DNA from: CAIKOD01 sp035505975
GTDB lineage: Archaea; Halobacteriota; Methanomicrobia; Methanomicrobiales; Methanospirillaceae
Direction: 5' to 3'
NCBI GenBank assembly: GCA_035505975.1
Contig: DATJQJ010000010.1
Location: 1-64,000, forward strand
Length of the DNA: 64,000 nt
The position numbers and the translations under genes are program-made. The notes beneath the pieces are model-generated. The model saw only the letters and a program-made list of their open reading frames with translations. It searched no databases and was not told the DNA's origin. Each line of letters opens with the position of its first letter. Within the stretch, counting starts at the first letter, position 1. This document shows positions 51,448-59,889 of the stretch, in pieces.

Positions 51448-53707
51448 ACAGGTCTGCCCTCACCTTCTGTATGACCGTCTCAGAGTCCCTGAAATAAGAG
51501 ACGAGGATATTCGAGACATCGCGGAAATGCCGTATCTTCTTGATCCTCATCCATTCAAGCACTTCCTGCCTGCGCTTGAGTTCCTCTCGTATCCGCTCCT
51601 CGGTCCATCCCCGTTCTTCCATTATTTCTTCGAGGATGAAGGATTTTCCTGAATACTGGATCTCGTCTGTGGCCTGCCGCCATTTGAAGACTTCGTTCGT
51701 AATGAGCTCGTTAGTCCGGGGGTCGATATCAAGGATCTCTATGATCTGCTTGTTTCTCCTGATCCTCTGCCCGCCCACCCGTGCCTGGACCTGGACACAG
51801 ACGAGGTCAAGGGCTGAAAGCATGTTCCTCGGGACGTCCAGCGGAGGATTTTCAATCCTGTGCACGACACTCGCAACTGAATCGGCGTGGATAGTCGAGT
51901 ACGTCACGTGGCCCGTGCTCATCGCCTGGAACAGGGTCTGGGCCTCCTTGCCACGGACTTCGCCTACGAGAATATACTCCGGGCGCTGCCTGAGGGCGGC
52001 CCTGAGAAGTTCGTACATATCGATCTCCCCTTTTCCCGCGGAATCGAAGGACTGCCGGGTAATACTCGGAATCCAGTTCGGATGGGGGAGTTTCAGTTCC
52101 CGCGTATCTTCGAGAGTGACAATTTTTGCGAGCGGGGGGATGAAAAGGGCGATAGCATTCAGGGCGGTCGTCTTTCCCGATGCGGTCCCTCCGGCCAGGA
52201 TCAGAGACTTCCCCGTTTCCACGGCAAGCCAGAGAAATGCGATGGACAGAGGAGAGAACGTATGCCAGTCGATCAGGTCGGTCGGCGTTATTGGTTCATC
52301 CCTGAATTTACGCACCGTAAAAGTCGAACCGTGTGCGGTGACTTCCTGGCCGAGCGTCATCTGGATACGGGACCCATCACTCATGGTCGCATCGAGCATC
52401 GGCTCTGCAATGGAGATATATTTTCCTGCACGCTGGGCAAGTTTGGTAACAAATGAATCGAGATCCTCTGCGTTCGTGAACATCAGGTTCGTTTTCATCG
52501 ATTCAAAGCGGGCATGATACACGAAAATAGCCGAGTTCACACCGTCGCACGAGATATCTTCGATATATTTGTCGTGCATAATCGGGTCGATCAAGCTCTG
52601 GCCGAGGAATTCTTTCTCCATATTGTAGAGGATTTTTGCCCGCTGGATTGGCGTGGGGGAAAGGCCATAGTCTGCAATAATTTCATCGGTTATCTTGCGA
52701 AGGGTCTTTTTGGCAAATTCAGGAACGATGTCTCTCGAATTGATATCGAGTCGCTCGAAAATCCTGTCCTTGAGCTCTGAAAAAAGGTCTGTTTCTGCAG
52801 GGGAAAGGACTGGTTCGAGCACCATGTAGGTGTATTCGTGGGTATTATTGTCATATATGACCCGGACATACGCAAACGGTTCGTTTACGGCATAGAGTTC
52901 GATTTCTTCCACTCCGGCTCTTGGACGCAGGTCGAGGTCGACGACAGGTCCGTGGATCTTCGGATCGTAATCCTCGGTTTCGTGCCGGATCATCTTGAAC
53001 AGGTTGAACTTATCGAGGATACCTCCCTTCGCCTCTTCTGTCGCGCCTTCGGTCAGCTGGCTGACTGAAATCCCGGAAAGCCCGCCTGACGGGAGTCCGG
53101 CTTCCCAGAGGCTCTCGATCTCCTGAGGCACGGTTCCGTCCGGCCTCGCGAAAATACTGGTCTTCGATTTCAACTGCACTTCGTCAACAACGAACGTCGC
53201 TCCTTTCGGTAGGATTAGTCCACTGATATTGCGGAGCTGGTCGACGCTGACAATTTTTTCGTCCTGTTCTGTAACATTATCAGACCACTTGGTTTTCGCT
53301 GCATCTGCAACGCGGCCGCTTTCAACGGATGGGATCACGAACGGGACCGGGGGTGCCTGCTGCATTTCCTCTATTGGAGTATTGAAGTCCTCCGAATCCG
53401 ACAAGTCGGGAAGACCAGCCTGGGGTAGTTCCTGCAGTCGATCGCCGGCGGGTGCTTTTTCAGGCGTTACGTCCGGCCCGGCCACCTCACCGGCGGCCGG
53501 ACTATCAGGGGCGGTACCAGGTTCCCTGTGGGTACCGGGATCGGTACTCGGCATTCCGATGCGTTTAAGCAGATTGTCGAGATCGACACTCTCTGTTTTC
53601 TGTTTATCTGCCGATACTCCCTGCGTCGGAACAGGGTTATTGTCCTCTTTCCTGTTCGCAAGTATTTTTTTCAGGAATCCGGATTCTTCTTCTGAATCGT
53701 CATTCAT
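51440..53707 (-). CDS. Type II/IV pilus secretion ATPase (TadA/FlaI-like)
   Basis: A 755-residue hexameric motor ATPase. Walker A GGTASGKTTALN is near residue 495, and HVTYSTIHADSVASVVHR is the His box. The N-terminal 150 residues are low-complexity, Pro-, Glu- and Asp-rich and probably disordered, an unusual extension. The rest is normal for archaeal pilus ATPases. A TATA-like TATATAAC lies at 53740-53747, 35 bases upstream of the ATG. No pilin gene is adjacent, so the substrate is not known. Confidence 0.9.
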   Translation of the reverse strand: MNDDSEEESGFLKKILANRKEDNNPVPTQGVSADKQKTESVDLDNLLKRIGMPSTDPGTHREPGTAPDSPAAGEVAGPDVTPEKAPAGDRLQELPQAGLPDLSDSEDFNTPIEEMQQAPPVPFVIPSVESGRVADAAKTKWSDNVTEQDEKIVSVDQLRNISGLILPKGATFVVDEVQLKSKTSIFARPDGTVPQEIESLWEAGLPSGGLSGISVSQLTEGATEEAKGGILDKFNLFKMIRHETEDYDPKIHGPVVDLDLRPRAGVEEIELYAVNEPFAYVRVIYDNNTHEYTYMVLEPVLSPAETDLFSELKDRIFERLDINSRDIVPEFAKKTLRKITDEIIADYGLSPTPIQRAKILYNMEKEFLGQSLIDPIMHDKYIEDISCDGVNSAIFVYHARFESMKTNLMFTNAEDLDSFVTKLAQRAGKYISIAEPMLDATMSDGSRIQMTLGQEVTAHGSTFTVRKFRDEPITPTDLIDWHTFSPLSIAFLWLAVETGKSLILAGGTASGKTTALNAIALFIPPLAKIVTLEDTRELKLPHPNWIPSITRQSFDSAGKGEIDMYELLRAALRQRPEYILVGEVRGKEAQTLFQAMSTGHVTYSTIHADSVASVVHRIENPPLDVPRNMLSALDLVCVQVQARVGGQRIRRNKQIIEILDIDPRTNELITNEVFKWRQATDEIQYSGKSFILEEIMEERGWTEERIREELKRRQEVLEWMRIKKIRHFRDVSNILVSYFRDSETVIQKVRADLYE

Positions 53708-53737
53708 TGTCGTACTACATTAACAGGTTATGTTCTT

Positions 53738-53748
53738 GGTATATAACT
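53738..53748 (-). promoter_or_regulatory. TATA-like box of the pilus ATPase operon
   Basis: GTTATATACC on the minus strand, about 35 bases upstream of the ATG at 53707, fits an archaeal TATA box with a short leader. It also lies just after the DUF2226/LC7 gene at 53824-54495, which is transcribed in the same direction and could contribute read-through. Confidence 0.55.
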
Positions 53749-53823
53749 ATGAAATCTATGGCTCTGTGCTTCAAATATATTTCCTTCATTACAGGCAGAG
53801 CTCCCTATCATGGTCCTTGCGAT

Positions 53824-54495
53824 TCATATTCTTGTCTCTTCCTGCAGAATTTTAATGGTCATCCTGATAAGACCGAGATTCGCATCCGGGGACGTATATA
53901 CACAGAGATATAAATCACCGTAAGGTGCGATTATCAGTTTCCCAAGCCCGGTCTCCAGAATGATCTGGTCAATTGTCCCCATTTTGATGTCGGTGGCAAT
54001 TTTCATCCCGGCCCGGAGAAGGTCCTCTGCCATCGCCGCCACCTGGTCGAAATCGGCTTTCCCAAGTGAATAAACCGCAAAACCCTCCGAAAATGCGGAA
54101 ACTGCTACCACGCCGGGTTGCTTCAGGATTTTTTTGAGCTTATTTTCGTCGAGGAGGTTGGGTATGTCCTGCCTGATCCTATCTTCTTCGAGCATGAGGC
54201 CTTCTGCCCGGCACACTTCAGCCGCTTTTTTAAACTCGGCCTGATCGAACCGCCTCAGTTCCATGGTCTCGGGAGCCCCGGCATTGATTATTTCCAGGGC
54301 GTGCTTTCCCTTGTATTCCTTGATCCCGGTGGAAAACATAGCCGCGATTAACTTTCCCTGGTCGATTAAGATAAATCCCTGGCCATGTGAGGTTGAGATA
54401 CGGATCGTTCCGACAAGGGTGATAATCTGCTGGACGTCCCCTTCTTTAAGCGGGTTCGCGATATACCCGATATGCGTTCCTTCTGGCAGGTTCAT
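53824..54495 (-). CDS. DUF2226-like/roadblock protein
   Basis: A 223-residue protein with an N-terminal part (about 1-90, LPEGTHIGYIA.. to ..FILIDQGKLIAAMF) that resembles DUF2226-like ligand or substrate-binding domains. The C-terminal part (about 130-223, QPGVVAVSAFSEGFAVYSLG..DLYLCVYTSPDANLGLIRMTIK) looks like a roadblock/LC7 fold. It lies one base after the LC7 gene at 54497 and shares direction with the pilus operon. Domain calls are by pattern and need a profile search. Confidence 0.65.
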   Translation of the reverse strand: MNLPEGTHIGYIANPLKEGDVQQIITLVGTIRISTSHGQGFILIDQGKLIAAMFSTGIKEYKGKHALEIINAGAPETMELRRFDQAEFKKAAEVCRAEGLMLEEDRIRQDIPNLLDENKLKKILKQPGVVAVSAFSEGFAVYSLGKADFDQVAAMAEDLLRAGMKIATDIKMGTIDQIILETGLGKLIIAPYGDLYLCVYTSPDANLGLIRMTIKILQEETRI

Positions 54496-54496
54496 G

Positions 54497-54844
54497 TCAG
54501 AGTGCAGCCATCAGTCGCTCTTTATTCTTTTTCAGCTCGTACCTGATTCGTCCGACGTTCGCCACCGAATCTGCAACAATTGCTATCAATTCATCTGATG
54601 ACAGAGGAGAGAGGATGATCGGTCCTTTTTCAAGTTCGACCAGCATCTGGTCCAGCTGGCCTTTCCCAAGTTCGTTACCCATCGCTTCCGAAGTACCCAT
54701 ACCGGTTGATGCCATCGCACCCAGCGCATCGATATCTACCTTTCCCGATACTGCGCTTTCTATGACGAACCCGTCCCTCCCGACCACGACCGCTGCCGTG
54801 ACTCCTTCCACCTTAAGAAATTCACCCAGAATTTGTTTGAGCAT
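54497..54844 (-). CDS. Roadblock/LC7 domain protein
   Basis: A 115-residue protein that is a single roadblock/LC7 domain: EGVTAAVVVGRDGFVIESAV and a conserved hydrophobic core with IILSPLSSDELIAIVAD. In bacteria and archaea such domains act as regulators or scaffolds for small GTPases such as MglA. No MglA is present in this block. The upstream region has a TATA-like TTATAGAATT about 45 bases before the ATG and a palindrome near 54903-54920. Confidence 0.88.
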   Translation of the reverse strand: MLKQILGEFLKVEGVTAAVVVGRDGFVIESAVSGKVDIDALGAMASTGMGTSEAMGNELGKGQLDQMLVELEKGPIILSPLSSDELIAIVADSVANVGRIRYELKKNKERLMAAL

Positions 54845-54902
54845 ACAAAATCTCCCCGAAATAACCCATCGTAGATAGGTGAAATTCTATAATACAATGA
54901 TA

Positions 54903-54922
54903 AATATGTTTGCATACATATT
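54903..54922. promoter_or_regulatory. Palindrome in the divergent gap 54845-55068
   Basis: AATATGT and ACATATT flank TTGCAT, followed by a run of T. It lies between the divergent LC7 gene and DUF2226 gene and could bind a regulator or form a terminator stem. The gap is otherwise AT-rich. Confidence 0.35.
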
Positions 54923-55068
54923 TTTTTATATTATTAGCATGCAATGGAGCCCTCTTGCACCGCAATTTTCTTTTCGGTTGATGAAATGCTCTGACTATTC
55001 ACGTCTATTCAGAGTTTAATTGAGATTACACAAAGAATTATGTAATAGGTAGACACCTTATTGATATA

Positions 55069-55716
55069 ATGCAACTTCCACGCGGATCCTTCCATTCCAT
55101 AAAGCGGGGAATACTCCTGGACACGCTACTCGATGAGATGGAAAAGTCGGGATTTTCGGGATATTGTACGATTAGTTTGGATGCGATAAGTTGTTCGCTC
55201 GTTCTCCATTCGGGCAATTATATCCTGGCAGAATACGGGAAAACCGAAGGAGATGCTGCATGGTTGAAAATCAGCGATCTGATAACGAAAAAGGTTGATG
55301 CCGCTTTAACGGATCTCTCGGATGCCCAGTTGAAATTGTGCCTGGAATTTAACGCACCGGCAGAAATTCTGGAACCGGTCAGGAGAGTGCGTCACGAGAC
55401 GCCAGTGAAATCCGTCCTGCCCAACGTCCGATCTGAAGCCCTGGCCGGGCAGGAGTCCCGCCATGCCAGGACAACGGAAAGGAAGGGAAAATCCACAGGG
55501 GCGGCTGTAAGAGCCCCTAAAAAGGTTGCAATAGCCCCGAACGAAAGCATCCGGAATCCGCAGCCGGTTGAAAATGACGAGGCAGAAATTTTCGACCGAG
55601 ATATCGGTGCGCTTGACGACCTTGACCTTGATGAAATGACCAGAAAAATCAGGGAAAATTGCGTTGTAACCGTCGAGAAACTTCATCTCGAACATCTTAT
55701 CCAGAAAACGAGCTGA
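55069..55716 (+). CDS. DUF2226-like protein with disordered middle
   Basis: A 215-residue protein whose first 105 residues (LPRGSFHSIKRGILLDTLLDEMEKSGFSGYCTISL..GNYILAEYGKTEGDAAW..) match the DUF2226 pattern of archaea. A charged, Pro/Lys/Arg-rich linker (about 105-170) follows, and then an acidic C-terminus. The function is unknown. It is the first of four plus-strand genes leading to minD. It shares its family with the 53824 gene, so this block may use several related sensor modules. Confidence 0.7.
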   Translation: MQLPRGSFHSIKRGILLDTLLDEMEKSGFSGYCTISLDAISCSLVLHSGNYILAEYGKTEGDAAWLKISDLITKKVDAALTDLSDAQLKLCLEFNAPAEILEPVRRVRHETPVKSVLPNVRSEALAGQESRHARTTERKGKSTGAAVRAPKKVAIAPNESIRNPQPVENDEAEIFDRDIGALDDLDLDEMTRKIRENCVVTVEKLHLEHLIQKTS

Positions 55717-55742
55717 TATTGATAATACCAAAGGGATGAAGA

Positions 55743-56306
55743 ATGGCCTTCCAGCTTCCGTTAATGAATTCATTCTTCGTGATCACCGCAGTAATCCTGG
55801 TTATTGCGGTCATCGCGTTGGTCCTGATTGTGATCCTCCTGAAATTATACCAGGTGAAGAGCCATGCCGGGAAGGGACCCGGCGCAAAGGGCCGCCAGGA
55901 GATGGAAAGTACCGCCAGGGCATCATCGGGGACAGCCGGCCTGGTCCAAAAAAAGCACAAGGCTTCATTGGAGTTCGAAAGCGAGTTAGAACTTCGCGAC
56001 GAAGGTGATATTTCGAAGAATATGAAGGCTTTTGTAGAGAAATACCGGTTCGATTCATTCACCCTTTCAAGCGTAGACGGCCTTGTCATCGCATCGACAT
56101 CATCCGACAGCCAGGGCGATGCCGCGAACTACAGCCAGTCATTCAGGAACGGCGTTCAGTCACCTGAACCGGGGACAACAATTTTCGGGATGAGCCATCA
56201 TGGCTCTACCATAATCGGCATAATCAGGAGCAGTCATCCGGTCCCGATCCCTGTTCCGGATAATGTCGAATCCGATGCAAACAACATTCTTAAATGGAGT
56301 TTGTAG
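55743..56306 (+). CDS. Membrane-anchored roadblock-like protein
   Basis: A 187-residue protein with one N-terminal membrane helix (about residues 11-34, VITAVILVIAVIALVLIVIL) and a basic linker. The C-terminal domain (about 95-187) holds SFTLSSVDGLVIASTSSDSQ, which resembles roadblock/LC7. It could place LC7 signalling at the membrane. It lies 26 bases downstream of the DUF2226 gene. The roadblock call is by pattern and is uncertain. Confidence 0.6.
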   Translation: MAFQLPLMNSFFVITAVILVIAVIALVLIVILLKLYQVKSHAGKGPGAKGRQEMESTARASSGTAGLVQKKHKASLEFESELELRDEGDISKNMKAFVEKYRFDSFTLSSVDGLVIASTSSDSQGDAANYSQSFRNGVQSPEPGTTIFGMSHHGSTIIGIIRSSHPVPIPVPDNVESDANNILKWSL

Positions 56307-56334
56307 TACATTCAGGGATAGGATTTAATTACCA

Positions 56335-56345
56335 GTATATAAATT
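56335..56345 (+). promoter_or_regulatory. TATA-like box upstream of minD
   Basis: GTATATAAATT, centred about 35 bases upstream of the minD ATG at 56376, is a good archaeal TATA candidate. minD may therefore be transcribed on its own as well as with the upstream genes. Confidence 0.55.
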
Positions 56346-56375
56346 TACAATAAAGCAAATCTCCATAGGTGTTTT

Positions 56376-57158
56376 ATGGTCAGGGTATACACGTTGGCTT
56401 CCGGGAAAGGTGGCACAGGAAAGACCACGGTAACCGTGAACCTGGGGACTAGTCTGGCCCAGCTCGGCAAAGAAACCTATATTATGGATGCCGATATTGG
56501 AATGGCAAATCTCGGGCTGGTCATCGGACTTGAAGACGTACCCATCACCCTCCACGAGGTGCTGGCCGGAAAGGCGAATATTAAAGATGCAATATATGCC
56601 GGTCCCGGGGGGGTGAAGGTAGTCCCGAGCGGTATCTCTCTCCAGGGTTTCCAGCAGGCCGATCCTGAAAAACTCAAAGACGTATTGAAAGACCTCATCG
56701 ACCGGTGCGACTACCTACTCATTGATGCCCCGGCAGGTATCAGCCGGGACGGGGTGATCCCGCTCGCGATCGCCGACGATGTGATCCTGGTCGTCAATCC
56801 GGAGCTCTCTTCGATCGTCGATGCCCTTAAAACAAAGATCCTTACCGAGGTCGTCGGCGGGCATGTGCTCGGAGCGATCCTCAACAGGGCGGGTATCGAA
56901 AAGACCGAGGCGGTCAGCCAGAAGATGGAGAAGGTGCTGGGTGTCAAGGTGATAGGGACCATTCCTGAAGACCCCAATATCAGAAAGGCGGCATCGTTCA
57001 AAACCCCGATCGTGATTAAGTATCCCGACTCGGGGGCATCCGTGGCTTTTAAGAGAATCGCTGCAGGAATGGCAGGGCTTCCCTTCAAGGAATCTGTCGA
57101 AGCCTCGAAAGAAGGGTTCATAGACCGTTTCGCGAAAGTTCTTTTCAGAGGGAAATAA
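56376..57158 (+). CDS. minD: MinD-like P-loop ATPase
   Basis: A 260-residue ATPase. The deviant Walker A is SGKGGTGKTT (residues 9-18), followed by MDADIGMANLGLVIGL and LIDAPAGISRDGVIP. C-terminal residues (about 230-260) are basic/amphipathic, consistent with a membrane-targeting helix. Archaeal MinD proteins position archaella, chemosensory arrays or other polar structures (known from Haloferax MinD4). It overlaps the next small gene by one base (TAATG). The neighbouring pilus motor makes a polar placement role attractive. Confidence 0.9.
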   Translation: MVRVYTLASGKGGTGKTTVTVNLGTSLAQLGKETYIMDADIGMANLGLVIGLEDVPITLHEVLAGKANIKDAIYAGPGGVKVVPSGISLQGFQQADPEKLKDVLKDLIDRCDYLLIDAPAGISRDGVIPLAIADDVILVVNPELSSIVDALKTKILTEVVGGHVLGAILNRAGIEKTEAVSQKMEKVLGVKVIGTIPEDPNIRKAASFKTPIVIKYPDSGASVAFKRIAAGMAGLPFKESVEASKEGFIDRFAKVLFRGK

Positions 57159-57355
57159 TGACCATTGAGGAGTTCCTCATCACCTGTTTCGGCTTAATCA
57201 TCGTACTTCAGTGTTTTTTCATGTATATCATGTCGCGCAGGATCCAGCAGTTACTTAATGAACAGAGCAGGATAGGTGGCGATATAGAGATCTCGGACAG
57301 TGAACTGGAAGCCCTCGCAAAGAATGTCGAAGAATTTAAAAAACACAATATCTGA
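57158..57355 (+). CDS. Small membrane protein linked to minD
   Basis: A 65-residue protein with one hydrophobic helix (about residues 6-25) and a polar, probably cytoplasmic tail with a short coiled-coil-like segment. Its ATG shares a base with the minD stop, so it is translationally coupled to it. It may recruit MinD or another partner to the membrane. No family was recognised. A 98-base gap separates it from the next gene, and no repeat element lies there. Confidence 0.75.
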   Translation: MTIEEFLITCFGLIIVLQCFFMYIMSRRIQQLLNEQSRIGGDIEISDSELEALAKNVEEFKKHNI

Positions 57356-57453
57356 ATAACAGAACCCTTTTACACCGGATACGAATAATCTGGTGTTTGA
57401 TATCTTACCCGGTTAGAAAACGCAGCGGACAGGCGGTATAAAATTCGGGGGAC

Positions 57454-58068
57454 CTATTTTAATGAAATTGTCTCCTCGCGCCCACCGGAATGGACTTTGA
57501 CCGGAAAGATCTGAATTTTCTTTTCCCGGTCCATGATCACGACATCATAGTCGCCGAAGAGGAGTTTGAAATACGCCTTCCCTTCACCTGTCGTAACGTC
57601 GCTCCCAAGCACCCTCCCCTGTTTCCTGACCGAAACATGGAGTCCGGACTGGGGCACGTTATCCTTGAGGACCCGGATCCCGAATGCCCCCATACCCTCG
57701 TTTTTTCTCTCGATGATAGGAATATTCGGTGAAAGATTCGAGTTTAAGTGACTCCTGTCGAATATCCTGCAGGTGAGTATCCACTCTTCCATTATCTCGC
57801 GTTCCACGCGGTAAAATGAAAATATTTCATTTCCCTTCAGGAGGTACACGGCCTTATCGCCGATAAGCATCCCTGTCCGGTCTATTTCCACGGCGCCCTG
57901 CGGTTCACCTGACGTGAACAGGAGGTACACAGTGCCCCTGTCAATGGCTGCCACGGCAATACCGCTCTTGTAATCATCCATTGCAAATTTTTTAAGCTCG
58001 TTCATACCGAACGGGCCCTCCGATGTTCTCGCCTCTATGCAACTGGTGAGGAATTCGTCGAGCTCCAT
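57454..58068 (-). CDS. Unknown protein with C-terminal beta-sandwich
   Basis: A 204-residue protein. The N-terminal half has the pattern ..IAVAAIDRGTVYLLFTSGEPQGAVEID.., which resembles the DUF2226-like domains of this block. The C-terminal part (about 130-204, GIRVLKDNVPQSGLHVSVRKQGRVLGSDVTTGEGKAYFKLLFGDYDVVI) looks like a carboxypeptidase-regulatory or PEGA-like beta-sandwich. No signal peptide is seen. It lies convergent with the minD group and divergent from the peptidase gene. Function unknown. Confidence 0.7.
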   Translation of the reverse strand: MELDEFLTSCIEARTSEGPFGMNELKKFAMDDYKSGIAVAAIDRGTVYLLFTSGEPQGAVEIDRTGMLIGDKAVYLLKGNEIFSFYRVEREIMEEWILTCRIFDRSHLNSNLSPNIPIIERKNEGMGAFGIRVLKDNVPQSGLHVSVRKQGRVLGSDVTTGEGKAYFKLLFGDYDVVIMDREKKIQIFPVKVHSGGREETISLK

Positions 58069-58389
58069 ATCAGGGATCTCCTACCTGACGAACAGCGTTG
58101 AACGCCGGTATTCCCGGTTCCCTAAACAATAATACGGGTCTGGTCCCGTCAGGGATACACATGGGTATTTTAGTCACACGCAGGATCATAGGATCTGATA
58201 TAACCCAGTTCTTTGCCTGACAATAAATAGCCACTGGAAAGAACCGGCAGGGGTCGTGGACCAGCAGACAGAGGGTATTGTTTTTGCAGGTTTCTGTGAG
58301 GGAATTTTAAAAATCGATGATTCTTAAGGCCCCGGATCTACCGACACCATGATTAATGTGTCCTTATGGCGATATTGTAGAGAGACACG
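58069..58389. other. Divergent gap with a short possible leader frame
   Basis: No repeat element is seen. A hairpin ACGGG..CCCGT lies near 58131-58148. A TATA-like TTTTAAAAAT lies near 58303-58312, and a 14-codon frame from 58349 ends in an ATGA shared with the prepilin peptidase start at 58390. A minus-strand TATA-like GGTTATATCAG lies near 58195-58206. Confidence 0.3.
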
Positions 58390-59490
58390 ATGATCGTTAT
58401 CCCGCTTGTTGTGGGCGCATTGGCGGTAACCGTAACATTAGGTTATGCATCCAGACTCGATATCCTCGACAGAAGGGTGCCTTTCATCACCTGGGTGCCG
58501 ATGCTTGTCGTCGGACTCCCGGCAGCCGGGATTGCACTATTGTTTCTTAACGATGGCATTTCCCTCCTGACAGGGTATCTGGCGCTCGTCTCGGTCATCC
58601 TCTATATTGCGTACCTCGGCAACCGTAAAAGCGGGAAGCCGTTAAGGGTATCTTTTTTCGTCCCGGTGCTCGCTGCACAGATTTATTCGGTCCTATATTT
58701 TCTCGAAACTCACCTGACGCAGGGCATCCTCCTTTCCGCTGCAGCGATCCTTATCACAGCGTTGGCGACCTGGCTCGAAGCCAGAGAAAGCGAGACGGCC
58801 TTTGTGGACCTGTGGCCTCTCCTGTATTTCCTGGCCGGCGCCCTATGCTGGTTCTCGTATTCGCTCTCGGGCGGGGGGATCGGGTTTCTCCTCCTCGGCA
58901 TGATGGCACTCTTCTGCCTGATATTTTACCTTTTCGGGATATTGCAGCTCTTCGGCGGTGCCGACGCATGGGCACTGATATTTGTCACCCTGATTGTTCC
59001 CCTATTTCCGTTCGAGCCGCTGACCGGATATCCTGCGGTACCGTTTTTTCCCTTCACCGTGCTCGTGAATGCAGTGCTTTTTAACCTGATCGCCCCTGCA
59101 AGTCTGTTTTTCATGAACATAATAAGTGGCAACAAGGCCCCATGGCCCTACCTCTTTCTGGGGTACCCGGTGAACGGGAGTACGATCGGGGCGTCCTTCG
59201 GGTTCGTCATGGAAGAGATCGTCGAACGAGATGGTGTCCTGACCAGGAGATTTCTTAAATTGAGAGAGGCGCTCGGTTCAATGGTCACCGGGCGCCCGCG
59301 AATCTATACGAAAGATTTGAGAACGAACCCTGAAAAATTTGCAAATGAGATACGATTATATAAAAAGGCAGGAAAGGTCTGGATATCGTATGGAGTGCCA
59401 TTTATCGTGCCGATCACGGCCGGGTTGGTTTTCGGTCTTTTTATCGGTGACATCGTCACGATTTTTCTGAAAATGGCTGGAGGTGCTTAA
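58390..59490 (+). CDS. Prepilin peptidase, A24 family
   Basis: A 366-residue membrane aspartic peptidase with about seven to eight hydrophobic segments. The two catalytic aspartates are D24 (SRLDILDRRVP) and D192 in GGAD. It would cleave class III signal peptides of archaeal pilins or archaellins. It is longer than FlaK (about 230) because of a soluble C-terminal region (about 260-340). It precedes hisI by 5 bases. The pilus ATPase lies on the other side of the block, which supports one assembly system. Confidence 0.85.
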   Translation: MIVIPLVVGALAVTVTLGYASRLDILDRRVPFITWVPMLVVGLPAAGIALLFLNDGISLLTGYLALVSVILYIAYLGNRKSGKPLRVSFFVPVLAAQIYSVLYFLETHLTQGILLSAAAILITALATWLEARESETAFVDLWPLLYFLAGALCWFSYSLSGGGIGFLLLGMMALFCLIFYLFGILQLFGGADAWALIFVTLIVPLFPFEPLTGYPAVPFFPFTVLVNAVLFNLIAPASLFFMNIISGNKAPWPYLFLGYPVNGSTIGASFGFVMEEIVERDGVLTRRFLKLREALGSMVTGRPRIYTKDLRTNPEKFANEIRLYKKAGKVWISYGVPFIVPITAGLVFGLFIGDIVTIFLKMAGGA

Positions 59491-59495
59491 AAACA

Positions 59496-59876
59496 ATGCT
59501 TTCATTACGCTACCAGGACGGGCTGATACCAGTTGTCGTTCAGGATCACGAGACAAAAGACGTGCTGATGGTTGCTTATGCAAACACCGAGGCAGTCGAG
59601 CTGACGGTCAGGACCGGGTTTGCCCATTATTATTCAAGGAGCAGGAAAAAGATATGGAAGAAAGGAGAAGAAAGCGGTCATTTCCAGCATGTCTGCCGGG
59701 TACTTGCCGACTGCGATGAAGACTGTCTTCTATACGAGGTTGTCCAGGAAGGTGCAGCCTGTCATACGGGACATTGGACCTGCTTTTACCGAACCATCGA
59801 TGGAAAAGAGATTTCAGAGAAGGTCTTCGATCCATCGAAGGTATATAATAATAAAGATCAATTGCCAAGTACTTAA
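59496..59876 (+). CDS. hisI: Phosphoribosyl-AMP cyclohydrolase
   Basis: A 126-residue histidine-pathway enzyme. FAHYYSRSRKKIWKKGEESGHFQHV and CDEDCLLYEV..CHTGHWTCFYR hold the cysteine and histidine ligands. GGAGGTGC lies just upstream in the end of the peptidase gene. It is probably cotranscribed with the peptidase and PIN genes, although their functions do not match. Confidence 0.95.
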   Translation: MLSLRYQDGLIPVVVQDHETKDVLMVAYANTEAVELTVRTGFAHYYSRSRKKIWKKGEESGHFQHVCRVLADCDEDCLLYEVVQEGAACHTGHWTCFYRTIDGKEISEKVFDPSKVYNNKDQLPST

Positions 59877-59889
59877 GCGGTGATATTTT

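Noticed and set aside
53824..57355. MglA-type GTPase partner of the roadblock proteins
   Set aside because: No P-loop GTPase with Ras-like motifs is present in this block; the only P-loop protein is MinD. The GTPase at 36011 is about 12 kb away and belongs to a different triad.
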